Both the position numbers and the translations under genes were made by a program. The notes under the pieces were generated by a model, which had not been told where the DNA came from, did no database searches, and saw only the letters and a program-made list of their open reading frames with translations. DNA of 35,292 bases, taken from positions 1 through 35,292 of the forward strand of contig JAFYHC010000049.1 of NCBI GenBank assembly GCA_017539385.1. Reading direction: 5' to 3'. This document shows, piece after piece, positions 22,166 to 31,022 of this stretch (position 1 is its first letter; each line of letters begins with the position of its first letter). Origin of the DNA: Solobacterium sp. (GTDB taxonomy: Bacteria; Bacillota_I; Bacilli_A; Erysipelotrichales; Erysipelotrichaceae).

Positions 22166-23389
22166 ATGAAAAAAGAAGATATCAAAAAAGTTGTTCTCGC
22201 ATACAGCGGAGGTCTCGATACCTCGATCATCATTCCGTGGCTGAAAGAAAACTATAACAATTGCGAAGTCATCGCTGTTTCCGGAAATGTCGGACAGGCA
22301 GATGAACTGGAAGGACTCGAAGAAAAGGCACTGAAGACAGGTGCTTCCAAACTGTATGTTCTGGATCTGATGGATGAATACGCAGATGAATTCATTCTGC
22401 CGTGTCTGAAGGCCGGAGCGGTCTATGAGGACTATCTGCTTGGCACAAGCCACGCCCGTCCGATCATTGCCAAGGGACTGGTGGAGATCGCGCTGAAAGA
22501 AGGCGCAGATGCCATCTGCCATGGCTGCACCGGCAAGGGAAATGACCAGGTGCGCTTCGAACTGGCTGTGAAGCATTTTGCTCCGACCATGGCGATCATT
22601 GCACCATGGAGAGAATGGGATATCAAGTCAAGAGACGAAGAGATCGATTATGCGGAAGCACACAATATTCCGCTTCGGATCTCCAGAGAAACAAACTATT
22701 CGAAAGACAAGAACATGTGGCATCTTTCCCATGAAGGACTGGATCTGGAAGATCCGGGCAATGAGCCGCAGTACGAGAAACCGGGATTCCTGGAAATGTG
22801 CGTATCACCGCTGGATGCACCGGATACACCGGAGACCATTGAGATGGAATTCGAAAACGGCAAGCCGGTGACGCTGAACGGACAGGCGATGTCCATGAAG
22901 GAGATCATCCTGGCACTCAATGAGATCGGCGGACGCAACGGTATCGGTTTGCTGGACATTGTGGAGAACCGGTTAGTCGGTATGAAGAGCAGAGGCATCT
23001 ATGAGACGCCGGGCGGAACGATCCTCTATGCCGCACATAAATACCTTGAAACGATCACGCTGGATAAGCTGACCGCACATAAGAAAGAAGAACTGGCACT
23101 GACATTTGCCGAACTGGTCTATAACGGACAGTGGTTCACACCGCTCAGAGAAGCACTCAGCGCATTCGTGGACAAGACACAGGAGAAAGTAACCGGCAAG
23201 GTAAAGATGAAACTGTACAAGGGCAATATCATCAAGGCCGGTGTATGGAGCCCGAATTCCCTGTATAACGAAGATCTGGCATCGTTTGGTGAATCCGATT
23301 ATGACCAGACCGACAGCAAGGGCTTCATCAACCTGTTCGGACTGCCAATCCAGGTACAGGCATTAGTCGACGCAAAGAATAAGAAATAA
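22166..23389 (+). CDS. argG: Argininosuccinate synthase
   Basis: ArgG condenses citrulline and aspartate with ATP to form argininosuccinate. The 407-aa protein has the PP-loop AYSGGLDTS (12-20), [15 protein letters not shown] around residue 118, and [15 protein letters not shown] substrate residues further on. The length matches the family. AAGGA precedes the ATG within the end of the leader ORF. It is the first enzyme gene of the operon, controlled by the upstream T-box, and argH follows after 15 bases. Confidence 0.98.
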   Translation: MKKEDIKKVVLAYSGGLDTSIIIPWLKENYNNCEVIAVSGNVGQADELEGLEEKALKTGASKLYVLDLMDEYADEFILPCLKAGAVYEDYLLGTSHARPIIAKGLVEIALKEGADAICHGCTGKGNDQVRFELAVKHFAPTMAIIAPWREWDIKSRDEEIDYAEAHNIPLRISRETNYSKDKNMWHLSHEGLDLEDPGNEPQYEKPGFLEMCVSPLDAPDTPETIEMEFENGKPVTLNGQAMSMKEIILALNEIGGRNGIGLLDIVENRLVGMKSRGIYETPGGTILYAAHKYLETITLDKLTAHKKEELALTFAELVYNGQWFTPLREALSAFVDKTQEKVTGKVKMKLYKGNIIKAGVWSPNSLYNEDLASFGESDYDQTDSKGFINLFGLPIQVQALVDAKNKK

Positions 23390-23404
23390 GCAAAGGAGTA
23401 CAGC

Positions 23405-24784
23405 ATGACAAAGATGTGGGCAGGAAGGACCGAGGGGATCACGGACCCCGCGGCAGACGATTTCAATTCATCGATCCGGATCGACAGCCGGATGGTCCGT
23501 GAAGACATCACCGGGTCCATTGCCCACGCAGCGATGCTGAAGAAACAGCACATCATTCCTTCCGATGCGGCCGATCATATCGTGGAAGCCCTGCAGGGGA
23601 TTCTCTTTGATATCGAAAGCGGCGCACTGGCAATTGATCCTTCGGCCGAAGATATCCATATGTTTGTGGAACAGGTGCTGACTGAGCGGATCGGCGAAGA
23701 AGGAAAGATGCTGCATACGGCAAGAAGCCGCAATGACCAGGTTGCCAACGATACAAGGATGTATCTGCGCCAGGCATCGGAAAAAGTACGGATGCAGATC
23801 AAAGAGCTGATCACGGTGCTCAATGGCATCGCAGAGAAGCACAAAGATACGATCCTGCCCGGCTATACCCATATGCAGAGGGCGCAGCCGATCGTCTTCG
23901 GACAGCATATGCTGGCATATGAAATGATGTTTCTGCGGGATATCGGACGGCTGAAGGATGCGGAAAAACGGATGAACGTATCGGTGATCGGTGCCTGTGC
24001 ACTGGCCGGTACAACATATCCGACGGATCGTATCTACGAAGCACAATTGCTTGGCTTTGACGATGTTGCAAGAAACAGCATGGATGGCGTCAGTGACCGG
24101 GATTTCTGCCTCGAGCTGTTAAGTGCACTGTCGATCCTGATGATGCATATGTCCCGCATGGCAGAAGAGATCATCCTGTGGTCAAGCTGGGAATTCCGGT
24201 TTATTGAACTGTCGGATGCGTATACGACCGGTTCCTCCATCATGCCGCAGAAGAAGAATCCGGACATGGCGGAACTGATCCGCGGAAAGACCGGACGGGT
24301 ATATGGAGACCTGATGGGCTTACTGACCGTTATGAAGGGAATTCCCCTGGCATACAACAAAGATATGCAGGAAGACAAGGAACCGGTATTTGATGCACTG
24401 GATACCGCAGCGATGTGTCTGCGTGTTCTGACACCGATGCTGGATACGATGCATGTCAATCAAGAAGAAATGTACAAGGCAGCCCAGAAGGGATTTATCA
24501 ATGCGACAGATCTTGCGGATTATCTGACCCGCAAGGGGATGCCGTTTCGGGCTGCGTATAAGATCTGCGGACAGATCACAGCTGCCTGCATCGCTTCGGA
24601 TGAAGTTCTGGAGACACTTCCGTTAGAGGAATACCGGAAGTATTCGGATCTGTTTGCAGAAGATCTCTATGAAGCAATTGATCTAAAGCGGGCAGTCAAT
24701 ACACGCTGCTCTCTTGGCGGCACAAGCACAGCATCCGTCGAAGAACAGATCGCGTGGGTAAGCGCGCAGTTGGAGGAAGCATGA
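23405..24784 (+). CDS. argH: Argininosuccinate lyase
   Basis: ArgH splits argininosuccinate into arginine and fumarate, the last step of the pathway. The 459-aa protein opens with KMWAGRTEG, has HTARSRNDQVANDTRM near residue 105 and the fumarase/aspartase superfamily signature GSSIMPQKKNPD near residue 277 with the catalytic serine loop. AAGGAG precedes the start. Its TGA overlaps the argC ATG (ATGA). Confidence 0.98.
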   Translation: MTKMWAGRTEGITDPAADDFNSSIRIDSRMVREDITGSIAHAAMLKKQHIIPSDAADHIVEALQGILFDIESGALAIDPSAEDIHMFVEQVLTERIGEEGKMLHTARSRNDQVANDTRMYLRQASEKVRMQIKELITVLNGIAEKHKDTILPGYTHMQRAQPIVFGQHMLAYEMMFLRDIGRLKDAEKRMNVSVIGACALAGTTYPTDRIYEAQLLGFDDVARNSMDGVSDRDFCLELLSALSILMMHMSRMAEEIILWSSWEFRFIELSDAYTTGSSIMPQKKNPDMAELIRGKTGRVYGDLMGLLTVMKGIPLAYNKDMQEDKEPVFDALDTAAMCLRVLTPMLDTMHVNQEEMYKAAQKGFINATDLADYLTRKGMPFRAAYKICGQITAACIASDEVLETLPLEEYRKYSDLFAEDLYEAIDLKRAVNTRCSLGGTSTASVEEQIAWVSAQLEEA

Positions 24785-25728
24785 AGAAGGTATTCATTGA
24801 CGGCAGTTCCGGTACAACCGGACTGCAGATCCATGAACGTCTGAAAGCACGCGGGGATCTGGAAATCATCGGGATCCCGTATGAGCTGCGCCATGATCCC
24901 TCTGTCCGCAAAGAGGCAATGAAACAGGCAGATGTCGTCTTCCTGTGTCTGCCGGACGCAGCGGCGGTCGAAGCGGCTGTACTGGCGGAAGAAAGCAATG
25001 CCGTTGTGATCGATACATCCACGGCACACCGCACGGATCCCAATTGGACATATGGTCTTGCGGAACTGGCAGGGCAGCGTGCAAAGATCCAAAGCAGCAA
25101 ACGCATTGCCAACCCCGGCTGTCATGCGACCGGGTTTATCACCCTGGTGCAGCCGCTCGTCGATGCGGGCATCCTGGACAGTGATGCGGCATTGGACTGC
25201 TTCTCTTTGACCGGTTATTCCGGCGGCGGAAAGAAGATGATCGCTGAATACGAAGCAGAAGACAGAAGCGCACTCCTGAAAGCACCGCGCATGTATGCAC
25301 TGGCACAGAAGCACAAGCATCTGAAAGAGATGAAACAGATTGCAGGATTAACGAAAGAACCGCTGTTCTGTCCAATTGTGGCAGACTTCTACAGCGGCAT
25401 GGAAACCGTCGTTACCCTGCACAAAGAACAGCTGCACGGCACAATGGAAGATATCGTTCACTGCTATGAGGCATTGTATACGACGCCATTGGTGCATTTT
25501 GCAGCAGAAGCAGATGAAAACGGCTTCCTGTCCGCTGCAGCATACAGCGGCAGGGATGACCTTGAGATCACGGTCAGCGGCAATGATGAGCGCATCATAC
25601 TGACATCACGGTTTGACAACCTTGGCAAAGGCGCATGCGGCGCAGCAATACAGAATATGAATCTTGTACTGGGTCTGGAAGAATATACCGGCCTGGTGTG
25701 GAAAGGAAACGGGCATGAAATGGATTGA
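24781..25728 (+). CDS. argC: N-acetyl-gamma-glutamyl-phosphate reductase, short (type 2) form
   Basis: ArgC reduces N-acetylglutamyl phosphate to the semialdehyde using NADPH. The 315-aa protein begins MKKVFIDGSSGTTGLQIHERL and has the active-site Cys114 in NPGCHATGF. Its length and the IDG...GTTGLQI opening fit the short AGPR type 2 group rather than the about 345-aa type 1 form frequent in Bacillota. The start at 24781 has GGAGGAAG and overlaps argH; an in-frame ATG at 24754 is inside argH without a site. The argJ start lies within its 3' end. Confidence 0.96.
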   Translation: MKKVFIDGSSGTTGLQIHERLKARGDLEIIGIPYELRHDPSVRKEAMKQADVVFLCLPDAAAVEAAVLAEESNAVVIDTSTAHRTDPNWTYGLAELAGQRAKIQSSKRIANPGCHATGFITLVQPLVDAGILDSDAALDCFSLTGYSGGGKKMIAEYEAEDRSALLKAPRMYALAQKHKHLKEMKQIAGLTKEPLFCPIVADFYSGMETVVTLHKEQLHGTMEDIVHCYEALYTTPLVHFAAEADENGFLSAAAYSGRDDLEITVSGNDERIILTSRFDNLGKGACGAAIQNMNLVLGLEEYTGLVWKGNGHEMD

Positions 25729-26935
25729 AGGCGGTGTATGTGCACCGAAGGGATTTGAAGCGGCAGGCATGCATTGCGGCATTCGGCCGAATCGGAAGAA
25801 GAATGATCTGGCACTGATCGTGTCAAAAACACCCTGCACGGCAGCGGGCATGTTTACAAAGAATATCGTAAAGGCAGCACCGGTGCAGATCGATCAGAAA
25901 GCAATCCAGTATCCGACGGCACATGCGATCCTGGCCAATTCCGGCATCGCCAATGCCTGTGCACCGCACGATATGGAAAACGGTCTGCTCATGCAGAAAG
26001 CCGCTGCAGATGCGCTTGGAATCGCCTGTGACGAGGTGCTGATCGGATCGACCGGCGTCATTGGACAGGATCTGCCGGGTGATAAGATCGCAGCTGCGAT
26101 TCCGGAACTGCTTGCAAAGCTGACATCGGATGCGTCCGGATCGGATGAAGCAGCCAGTGCGATCATGACGACGGATACGGTCAAGAAAGAATTCGCGCTG
26201 GAATTTGAAGTGGGCGGGAAGACGGTGCATATCGGCGGTATTTCCAAGGGAAGCGGCATGATCCATCCCAACATGGGAACGATGCTGTGCTATCTGACGA
26301 CCGACTGTGCCATTTCCAAAGACATGCTGAAAAAGGCACTCAAAGATGCATGTGATGCTTCGTTCCACCGGATCAGCGTAGACGGCGATACATCGACCAA
26401 TGATACGCTTCTGATCCTGGCTAACGGTGAAGCAGGAAATCCCTGCATTCAGGAAGAAAACGATGCCTATGATGCATTCTATTGCGCGTTGAAGGCAATT
26501 ACCCAGGCACTGGCAAAAAAGATGGCAAGGGATGGCGAAGGCGCAAAGCATCTCATCACCTGCAAAGTCTCTTCCTGTGCATCGGAAGCCAAGGCAGAAG
26601 TCCTTGGCAAGTCTGTGATCGGTTCCTCTTTGACCAAGGCAGCCATCTTCGGCGAAGATGCCAACTGGGGCAGAGTGCTTTGTGCACTGGGCTACAGCGG
26701 CGAAGTCTTCGATCCGGAAAAAGTGGATATTGCCTTTGCTTCGACAGCCGGAACGATTGCTGTATGTGCAGGAGGCAAGGGACTTGCCTTTGATGAAGAA
26801 CTGGCAAAACAGGTACTGCATGAAGATGAAGTCATCATCGATATTGCCATGAACGAAGGCGAAGCAGAAGCAGTCTGCTGGGGATGCGATCTGACCTATG
26901 ACTATGTGAAGATCAATGGGGATTACCGGACATGA
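25715..26935 (+). CDS. argJ: Bifunctional glutamate N-acetyltransferase / ornithine acetyltransferase
   Basis: ArgJ transfers the acetyl group from N-acetylornithine to glutamate, closing the cyclic arginine pathway, and some forms also use acetyl-CoA. The 406-aa precursor contains GGISKGSGMIHPNMGTML; autocleavage is expected before Thr189, which becomes the N-terminal nucleophile of the beta chain. GEDANWGRVLCALGYSG follows in the beta chain. The ATG at 25715 follows GAAAGGAAAC inside the argC end and gives MKWIEGGVCAPKGF, the usual opening. No argE or argA is present here, consistent with the cyclic route. Confidence 0.97.
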   Translation: MKWIEGGVCAPKGFEAAGMHCGIRPNRKKNDLALIVSKTPCTAAGMFTKNIVKAAPVQIDQKAIQYPTAHAILANSGIANACAPHDMENGLLMQKAAADALGIACDEVLIGSTGVIGQDLPGDKIAAAIPELLAKLTSDASGSDEAASAIMTTDTVKKEFALEFEVGGKTVHIGGISKGSGMIHPNMGTMLCYLTTDCAISKDMLKKALKDACDASFHRISVDGDTSTNDTLLILANGEAGNPCIQEENDAYDAFYCALKAITQALAKKMARDGEGAKHLITCKVSSCASEAKAEVLGKSVIGSSLTKAAIFGEDANWGRVLCALGYSGEVFDPEKVDIAFASTAGTIAVCAGGKGLAFDEELAKQVLHEDEVIIDIAMNEGEAEAVCWGCDLTYDYVKINGDYRT

Positions 26936-27804
26936 ATGTAAACAGCATGGATAACAGCACCAGAGCACAGGTGCTGGTGCAGGCTCTGCCGCACATCAAG
27001 AAATACTACGGCAAGACGATCGTCGTGAAATACGGCGGCAATGCCATGATCAGCGAAGACCTGAAAGAGCAGGTCATGGAAGACGTTGTATTGCTTTCCA
27101 TGGTCGGCATCAAGGTCGTGCTTGTCCATGGCGGCGGACCGGAAATGTCCGATCTGATGAAGCGTCTTGGCAAACAGCCGCAGTTCATCGACGGCCTGCG
27201 CGTGACGGATGAAGAGACAGTTGCCATTGCCCAGATGGTGCTGGCCGGCCGCATCAACAAATCGCTGGTCAACCTGCTGCAGCAGAAAGGCGGCAGTGCC
27301 GTTGGTCTTTCGGGCATCGATGGCCGGCTGATCCAGGCCGAGATGAAAGATGAACGTCTTGGCTATGTCGGAAAGATCACGCATGTGACACCGGACCCGG
27401 TGCTGAATCTTCTGGAAGGCGGATACATCCCGGTCATCTCGACACTTGGCTGTGATGATAACGGCAATATTTACAACATCAACGGCGATACGGCGGCAGG
27501 CAAGATCGCGGCTGCGATCGGTGCCGAACGTCTGATCATGATGACGGATATACCCGGCATCCTGCAGGACAGAAATGATCCGGATACACTGCTGTCCGAG
27601 ATCACCTCGCAGGAAGCAGAAGCCATGATACAGGATGGCTCAGTGAGCGGCGGAATGATCCCGAAAGTACGCTGCTGCATCGATTCCCTGGCAGAAGGCG
27701 TTTCCGCGGCGGTCATTCTGGACGGACGCGTACCGCATGCGGTCTTAATGGAAATACTGACGAACGAAGGTGCCGGCACCATGTTCAGAAGGGAGAAAGA
27801 ATGA
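26932..27804 (+). CDS. argB: Acetylglutamate kinase
   Basis: ArgB phosphorylates N-acetylglutamate, usually the feedback-controlled step. The 290-aa protein has VVKYGGNAM (32-39) and LVHGGGPEMSDLM for ATP and substrate binding, GRINKSLVNLL in the middle, and SGGMIPKVRCC near the C-terminus. The extended N-terminal helix preceding KYYGKTIVVKYGG resembles the arginine-sensitive hexameric forms, so arginine inhibition is likely. It overlaps both neighbours by four bases (ATGA). Confidence 0.98.
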   Translation: MNVNSMDNSTRAQVLVQALPHIKKYYGKTIVVKYGGNAMISEDLKEQVMEDVVLLSMVGIKVVLVHGGGPEMSDLMKRLGKQPQFIDGLRVTDEETVAIAQMVLAGRINKSLVNLLQQKGGSAVGLSGIDGRLIQAEMKDERLGYVGKITHVTPDPVLNLLEGGYIPVISTLGCDDNGNIYNINGDTAAGKIAAAIGAERLIMMTDIPGILQDRNDPDTLLSEITSQEAEAMIQDGSVSGGMIPKVRCCIDSLAEGVSAAVILDGRVPHAVLMEILTNEGAGTMFRREKE

Positions 27805-28976
27805 ATACGATCCGGAAACTGGATGAGACATATATTGCAAAAACATACGGACGTTTCCCTCTCACGCTGGTAAGCGGAAAAGGCTCTGTGGCAAAAGATC
27901 CGGAAGGAAACGAATATATCGATCTTGGCTCAGGCATCGGTGTCAATCTGTTTGGCTACAGCGATGATATCTGGAAACAGGCAGTCATTGACCAGCTGGA
28001 TGCCTTGCAGCATACATCGAATCTGTACTATACAGGTCCCTGTGCAAAGCTGGCAGAAGTATTATGCACCCGGACCGGCATGAAGAAAGTCTTCTTCTGC
28101 AACTCCGGTGCAGAGGCCAATGAATGTGCTGTCAAAGCCGCAAGACGCTATGGACAGCTCCATAAAGGGGAAGACTGCTATACGATCATCACCCTGAAAG
28201 ATTCCTTCCATGGACGCACATTGACGACGCTTGCGGCAACGGGACAGGATGGCTTTCATCAGCTGTTTACCCCACTGACACCAGGCTTTGTCTATGCCGA
28301 AGCCAACAATATCGACAGTGTCAAAGAACTGCTAAAGAAACATAAGGTATGTGCCGTAATGCTGGAATGCGTACAGGGAGAAGGCGGTGTCAATGCACTC
28401 TCGAAAGAGTTTGTACAGCAGATCGCAGAACTGGCACACGAAGAGGACTTCCTGATCGTTGTGGATGAAGTGCAGACCGGCAACGGGCGCACCGGCACAC
28501 TGTATTCGTATATGCAGTATGATTTCATGCCGGATATCGTAACAACAGCCAAGGGAATCGGCGGCGGACTGCCGATCGGCGTCACGATGCTGGGCGAAAA
28601 GGTGCAGGATATCTTCCATCCTGGCGACAATGGTTCGACCTTTGGCGGCAATCCGGCTGTGTGTGCCGGGGCATTAAGCAATCTGGAACGCCTGGATGAT
28701 GCCATGCTTGCGGATGTGTGCCGCAAGGGTGATCTGATCCGTGCATCTTTGAAGGATGCCAAAGGCGTTGCGTCTTTGAGCGGACTGGGATTAATGATCG
28801 GCATTGAACCAACACATGCCAAGGCAGCGGATATTGCCGCAAAGTGCCTGATGAAGGGTGTGCTGGTATTAACGGCAAAAGGAAATAAAGTACGTCTTCT
28901 GCCGGCACTGAATATTCCGGATGAACTGCTGGAAAAGGCACTGGATGTATTAAAAGAAGTACTTGCGGAGGAATGA
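27801..28976 (+). CDS. argD: Acetylornithine aminotransferase
   Basis: ArgD is a class III PLP-dependent aminotransferase that converts N-acetylglutamate semialdehyde to N-acetylornithine with glutamate as amino donor. In the 391-aa sequence, FCNSGAEANECAVKAAR binds the cofactor phosphate, FLIVVDEVQTGNGRTG holds the pyridine-binding Asp, and TTAKGIGGGLPIG supplies the PLP Lys251. It overlaps argB (ATGA), and argF begins one base after its stop codon. Confidence 0.98.
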   Translation: MNTIRKLDETYIAKTYGRFPLTLVSGKGSVAKDPEGNEYIDLGSGIGVNLFGYSDDIWKQAVIDQLDALQHTSNLYYTGPCAKLAEVLCTRTGMKKVFFCNSGAEANECAVKAARRYGQLHKGEDCYTIITLKDSFHGRTLTTLAATGQDGFHQLFTPLTPGFVYAEANNIDSVKELLKKHKVCAVMLECVQGEGGVNALSKEFVQQIAELAHEEDFLIVVDEVQTGNGRTGTLYSYMQYDFMPDIVTTAKGIGGGLPIGVTMLGEKVQDIFHPGDNGSTFGGNPAVCAGALSNLERLDDAMLADVCRKGDLIRASLKDAKGVASLSGLGLMIGIEPTHAKAADIAAKCLMKGVLVLTAKGNKVRLLPALNIPDELLEKALDVLKEVLAEE

Positions 28977-28977
28977 T

Positions 28978-29964
28978 ATGGATCTGAAAGGAAAAGACTT
29001 TCTCACACTGCTGGATCTTTCGACAGAAGAGATCAAAGGACTGCTGGATCTTGCGGCAGAATTGAAAGCAAAGAAAAAGCAGGGAATCCCGCATCGTCTC
29101 TGCGAAGGGAAGAATATTGCACTGATCTTTGAAAAGACCAGTACCCGGACACGCTGTGCCTTCGAAGTCGCTGCCAGCGATCTTGGCATGGGAAGCACAT
29201 ATCTTGGACCGACCGGAAGCCAGATCGGCATCAAGGAGTCCATTGCGGATACCGCACGTGTTCTTGCCGGCATGTACGATGCCATTGAATACCGCGGATT
29301 TGGACAGCAGATCGTAGAGGAACTGGCAGAGTATTCAAAGGTTCCTGTCTACAACGGTCTGACGAATGAATTCCATCCGACCCAGATCCTGGCGGATATG
29401 TTAACGATACAGGAAACACTTGGAAAACTGCAGGGTGTGCATCTTGTCTTCATGGGGGATGCCCGCTACAACATGGGACGCTCCCTGATGGTGGGATGCG
29501 CCAAACTGGGACTGCATTTTACCGCCTGTTCGCCGGAGGGATACTTCCCGCCGGAAGATCTGACAAATACCTGCAAAGAGATCGCAGCAGAAACCGGTGC
29601 AGTGATCGACTTTGCATCGGATCCATATGAAGCAGTAAAAGATGCGGATGTCATCTATACCGATATCTGGGTATCCATGGGTGAACCGGAAGAAGTATGG
29701 GATGAGCGGATCCGCCTCATGAAGCCGTATCAGGTCAATGCAGAGCTGATGGCACATGCCAAAGATTCCTGTATTTTCATGCACTGTCTGCCATCTTACC
29801 ATGATCTGAAAACAGCCATTGGCAAAAAAGTCGGTGAAAAGTACGGCATGAGTGCACTGGAAGTGACAGATGATGTCTTTGAAAGTGAACGTTCTGTCGT
29901 CTTTGAAGAAGCAGAAAACCGCATGCATACGATCAAGGCGGTCATTGCTGCAACGCTGTCATGA
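28978..29964 (+). CDS. argF: Ornithine carbamoyltransferase
   Basis: ArgF joins ornithine and carbamoyl phosphate to give citrulline. The 328-aa protein has the carbamoyl-phosphate motif STRTR (55-59), FHPTQILADM in the middle, and HCLP (269-272), the ornithine-side signature of OTCases as opposed to aspartate carbamoyltransferases. The ATG at 28978 follows GGAGGAA; the upstream ATG at 28963 would be inside argD without a site. It overlaps carA by four bases, placing the consumer of carbamoyl phosphate directly before its producer. The biosynthetic context argues against a catabolic (ArcB) role. Confidence 0.97.
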   Translation: MDLKGKDFLTLLDLSTEEIKGLLDLAAELKAKKKQGIPHRLCEGKNIALIFEKTSTRTRCAFEVAASDLGMGSTYLGPTGSQIGIKESIADTARVLAGMYDAIEYRGFGQQIVEELAEYSKVPVYNGLTNEFHPTQILADMLTIQETLGKLQGVHLVFMGDARYNMGRSLMVGCAKLGLHFTACSPEGYFPPEDLTNTCKEIAAETGAVIDFASDPYEAVKDADVIYTDIWVSMGEPEEVWDERIRLMKPYQVNAELMAHAKDSCIFMHCLPSYHDLKTAIGKKVGEKYGMSALEVTDDVFESERSVVFEEAENRMHTIKAVIAATLS

Positions 29965-31019
29965 AGCGGAAAGCGTGGCTTGTTCTCAGCGACGGCACTG
30001 TGCTGGAAGGAATTGGCTTTGGTGCAGAGACGGACTGTGTCGGTGAACTGGTATTTACAACGAATATGTGCGGCTATATTGAGACGCTCAGTGATCCCAG
30101 TTATGCCGGACAGATCGTTTTGCAGACGTTCCCCCTGATCGGCAATTACGGGATCATCCCGGACGATCTGGAAGGAGAGCCGGCATTGCGGGGGTATGCT
30201 GTACGGGAGTACAGCGATACCCCGTCCAACTTCCGCTGTGAGAAGACACTTGACGCATGGATGAAAGAAAAAGGGATCCCGGGCATTGCCGGTATCGATA
30301 CGCGCTATGTCACGCGCATCCTGCGGGAACACGGTGTCATGAACGCAGCGATCGTATCGCAATTGCCGCAGGATCTTTCTTTTTTGCAGTCGTATGCGGT
30401 GCAGGATGTGCTGAAGGACGTTTCGGTAAAGGGACCGGCGGTATTTGCAGCGAAGCAGCGGAAATATACCGTGGCATTATTGGACTGCGGTGCAAAGCGC
30501 AATATCGTGCGGGAATTGAATCGGCGGGGATGCGATGTGATCGTACTTCCGTATGATACGAAAGCGGAAGACATCCTGGCGTATAAGCCGGATGGAATCA
30601 TGCTTTCCAACGGTCCCGGGGATCCGGCGGAAAATACCGGGACGATCGAACAGATCCGCCAATTGCTGGGAAAAGTGCCGATGTTCGGCATTTGTCTTGG
30701 CCACCAGCTGACGGCTCTGGCCGCAGGGGCGAAGACATATAAGATGAAATACGGACACAGGGGCGCCAACCAGCCGGTCACGGATCACGTGACTGAGCGG
30801 ACATGGATCACGACCCAGAATCATGGATATGCGGTCGATCCGGACAGTCTGCCGTCTTTTGCACGTGTGCGCATGTCGAATGCAAACGACGGTTCCTGCG
30901 AAGGCATCGACTATCCGGAACACAAGTGCTTTACTGTGCAGTTCCATCCGGAAGCGTGTGCGGGGCCGAAGGATACCGCATACCTGTTTGACCGGTTCGT
31001 ACAGATGATGGAGGAATAG
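29961..31019 (+). CDS. carA: Carbamoyl phosphate synthase small subunit (glutaminase)
   Basis: CarA hydrolyses glutamine and channels ammonia to CarB. The 352-aa protein has the N-terminal CPSase domain (DGTVLEGIGFG, then TNMCGYIETLSDPSY) and a C-terminal class I glutamine amidotransferase with MFGICLGHQ (nucleophile Cys245) and the His/Glu pair in VQFHPEAC. It overlaps argF by four bases and is followed by carB after three bases. Its place in the arginine operon suggests an arginine-dedicated synthetase; whether a second pyrimidine-linked one exists elsewhere is not known. Confidence 0.98.
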   Translation: MKRKAWLVLSDGTVLEGIGFGAETDCVGELVFTTNMCGYIETLSDPSYAGQIVLQTFPLIGNYGIIPDDLEGEPALRGYAVREYSDTPSNFRCEKTLDAWMKEKGIPGIAGIDTRYVTRILREHGVMNAAIVSQLPQDLSFLQSYAVQDVLKDVSVKGPAVFAAKQRKYTVALLDCGAKRNIVRELNRRGCDVIVLPYDTKAEDILAYKPDGIMLSNGPGDPAENTGTIEQIRQLLGKVPMFGICLGHQLTALAAGAKTYKMKYGHRGANQPVTDHVTERTWITTQNHGYAVDPDSLPSFARVRMSNANDGSCEGIDYPEHKCFTVQFHPEACAGPKDTAYLFDRFVQMMEE

Positions 31020-31022
31020 CGT

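Noticed and set aside
25823..26968. Long open frame (381 codons) on the minus strand opposite argJ
   Set aside because: It lies wholly opposite argJ, lacks a family match and a ribosome binding site, and is Cys/His/Arg-rich in the way expected of a shadow of biased codons.
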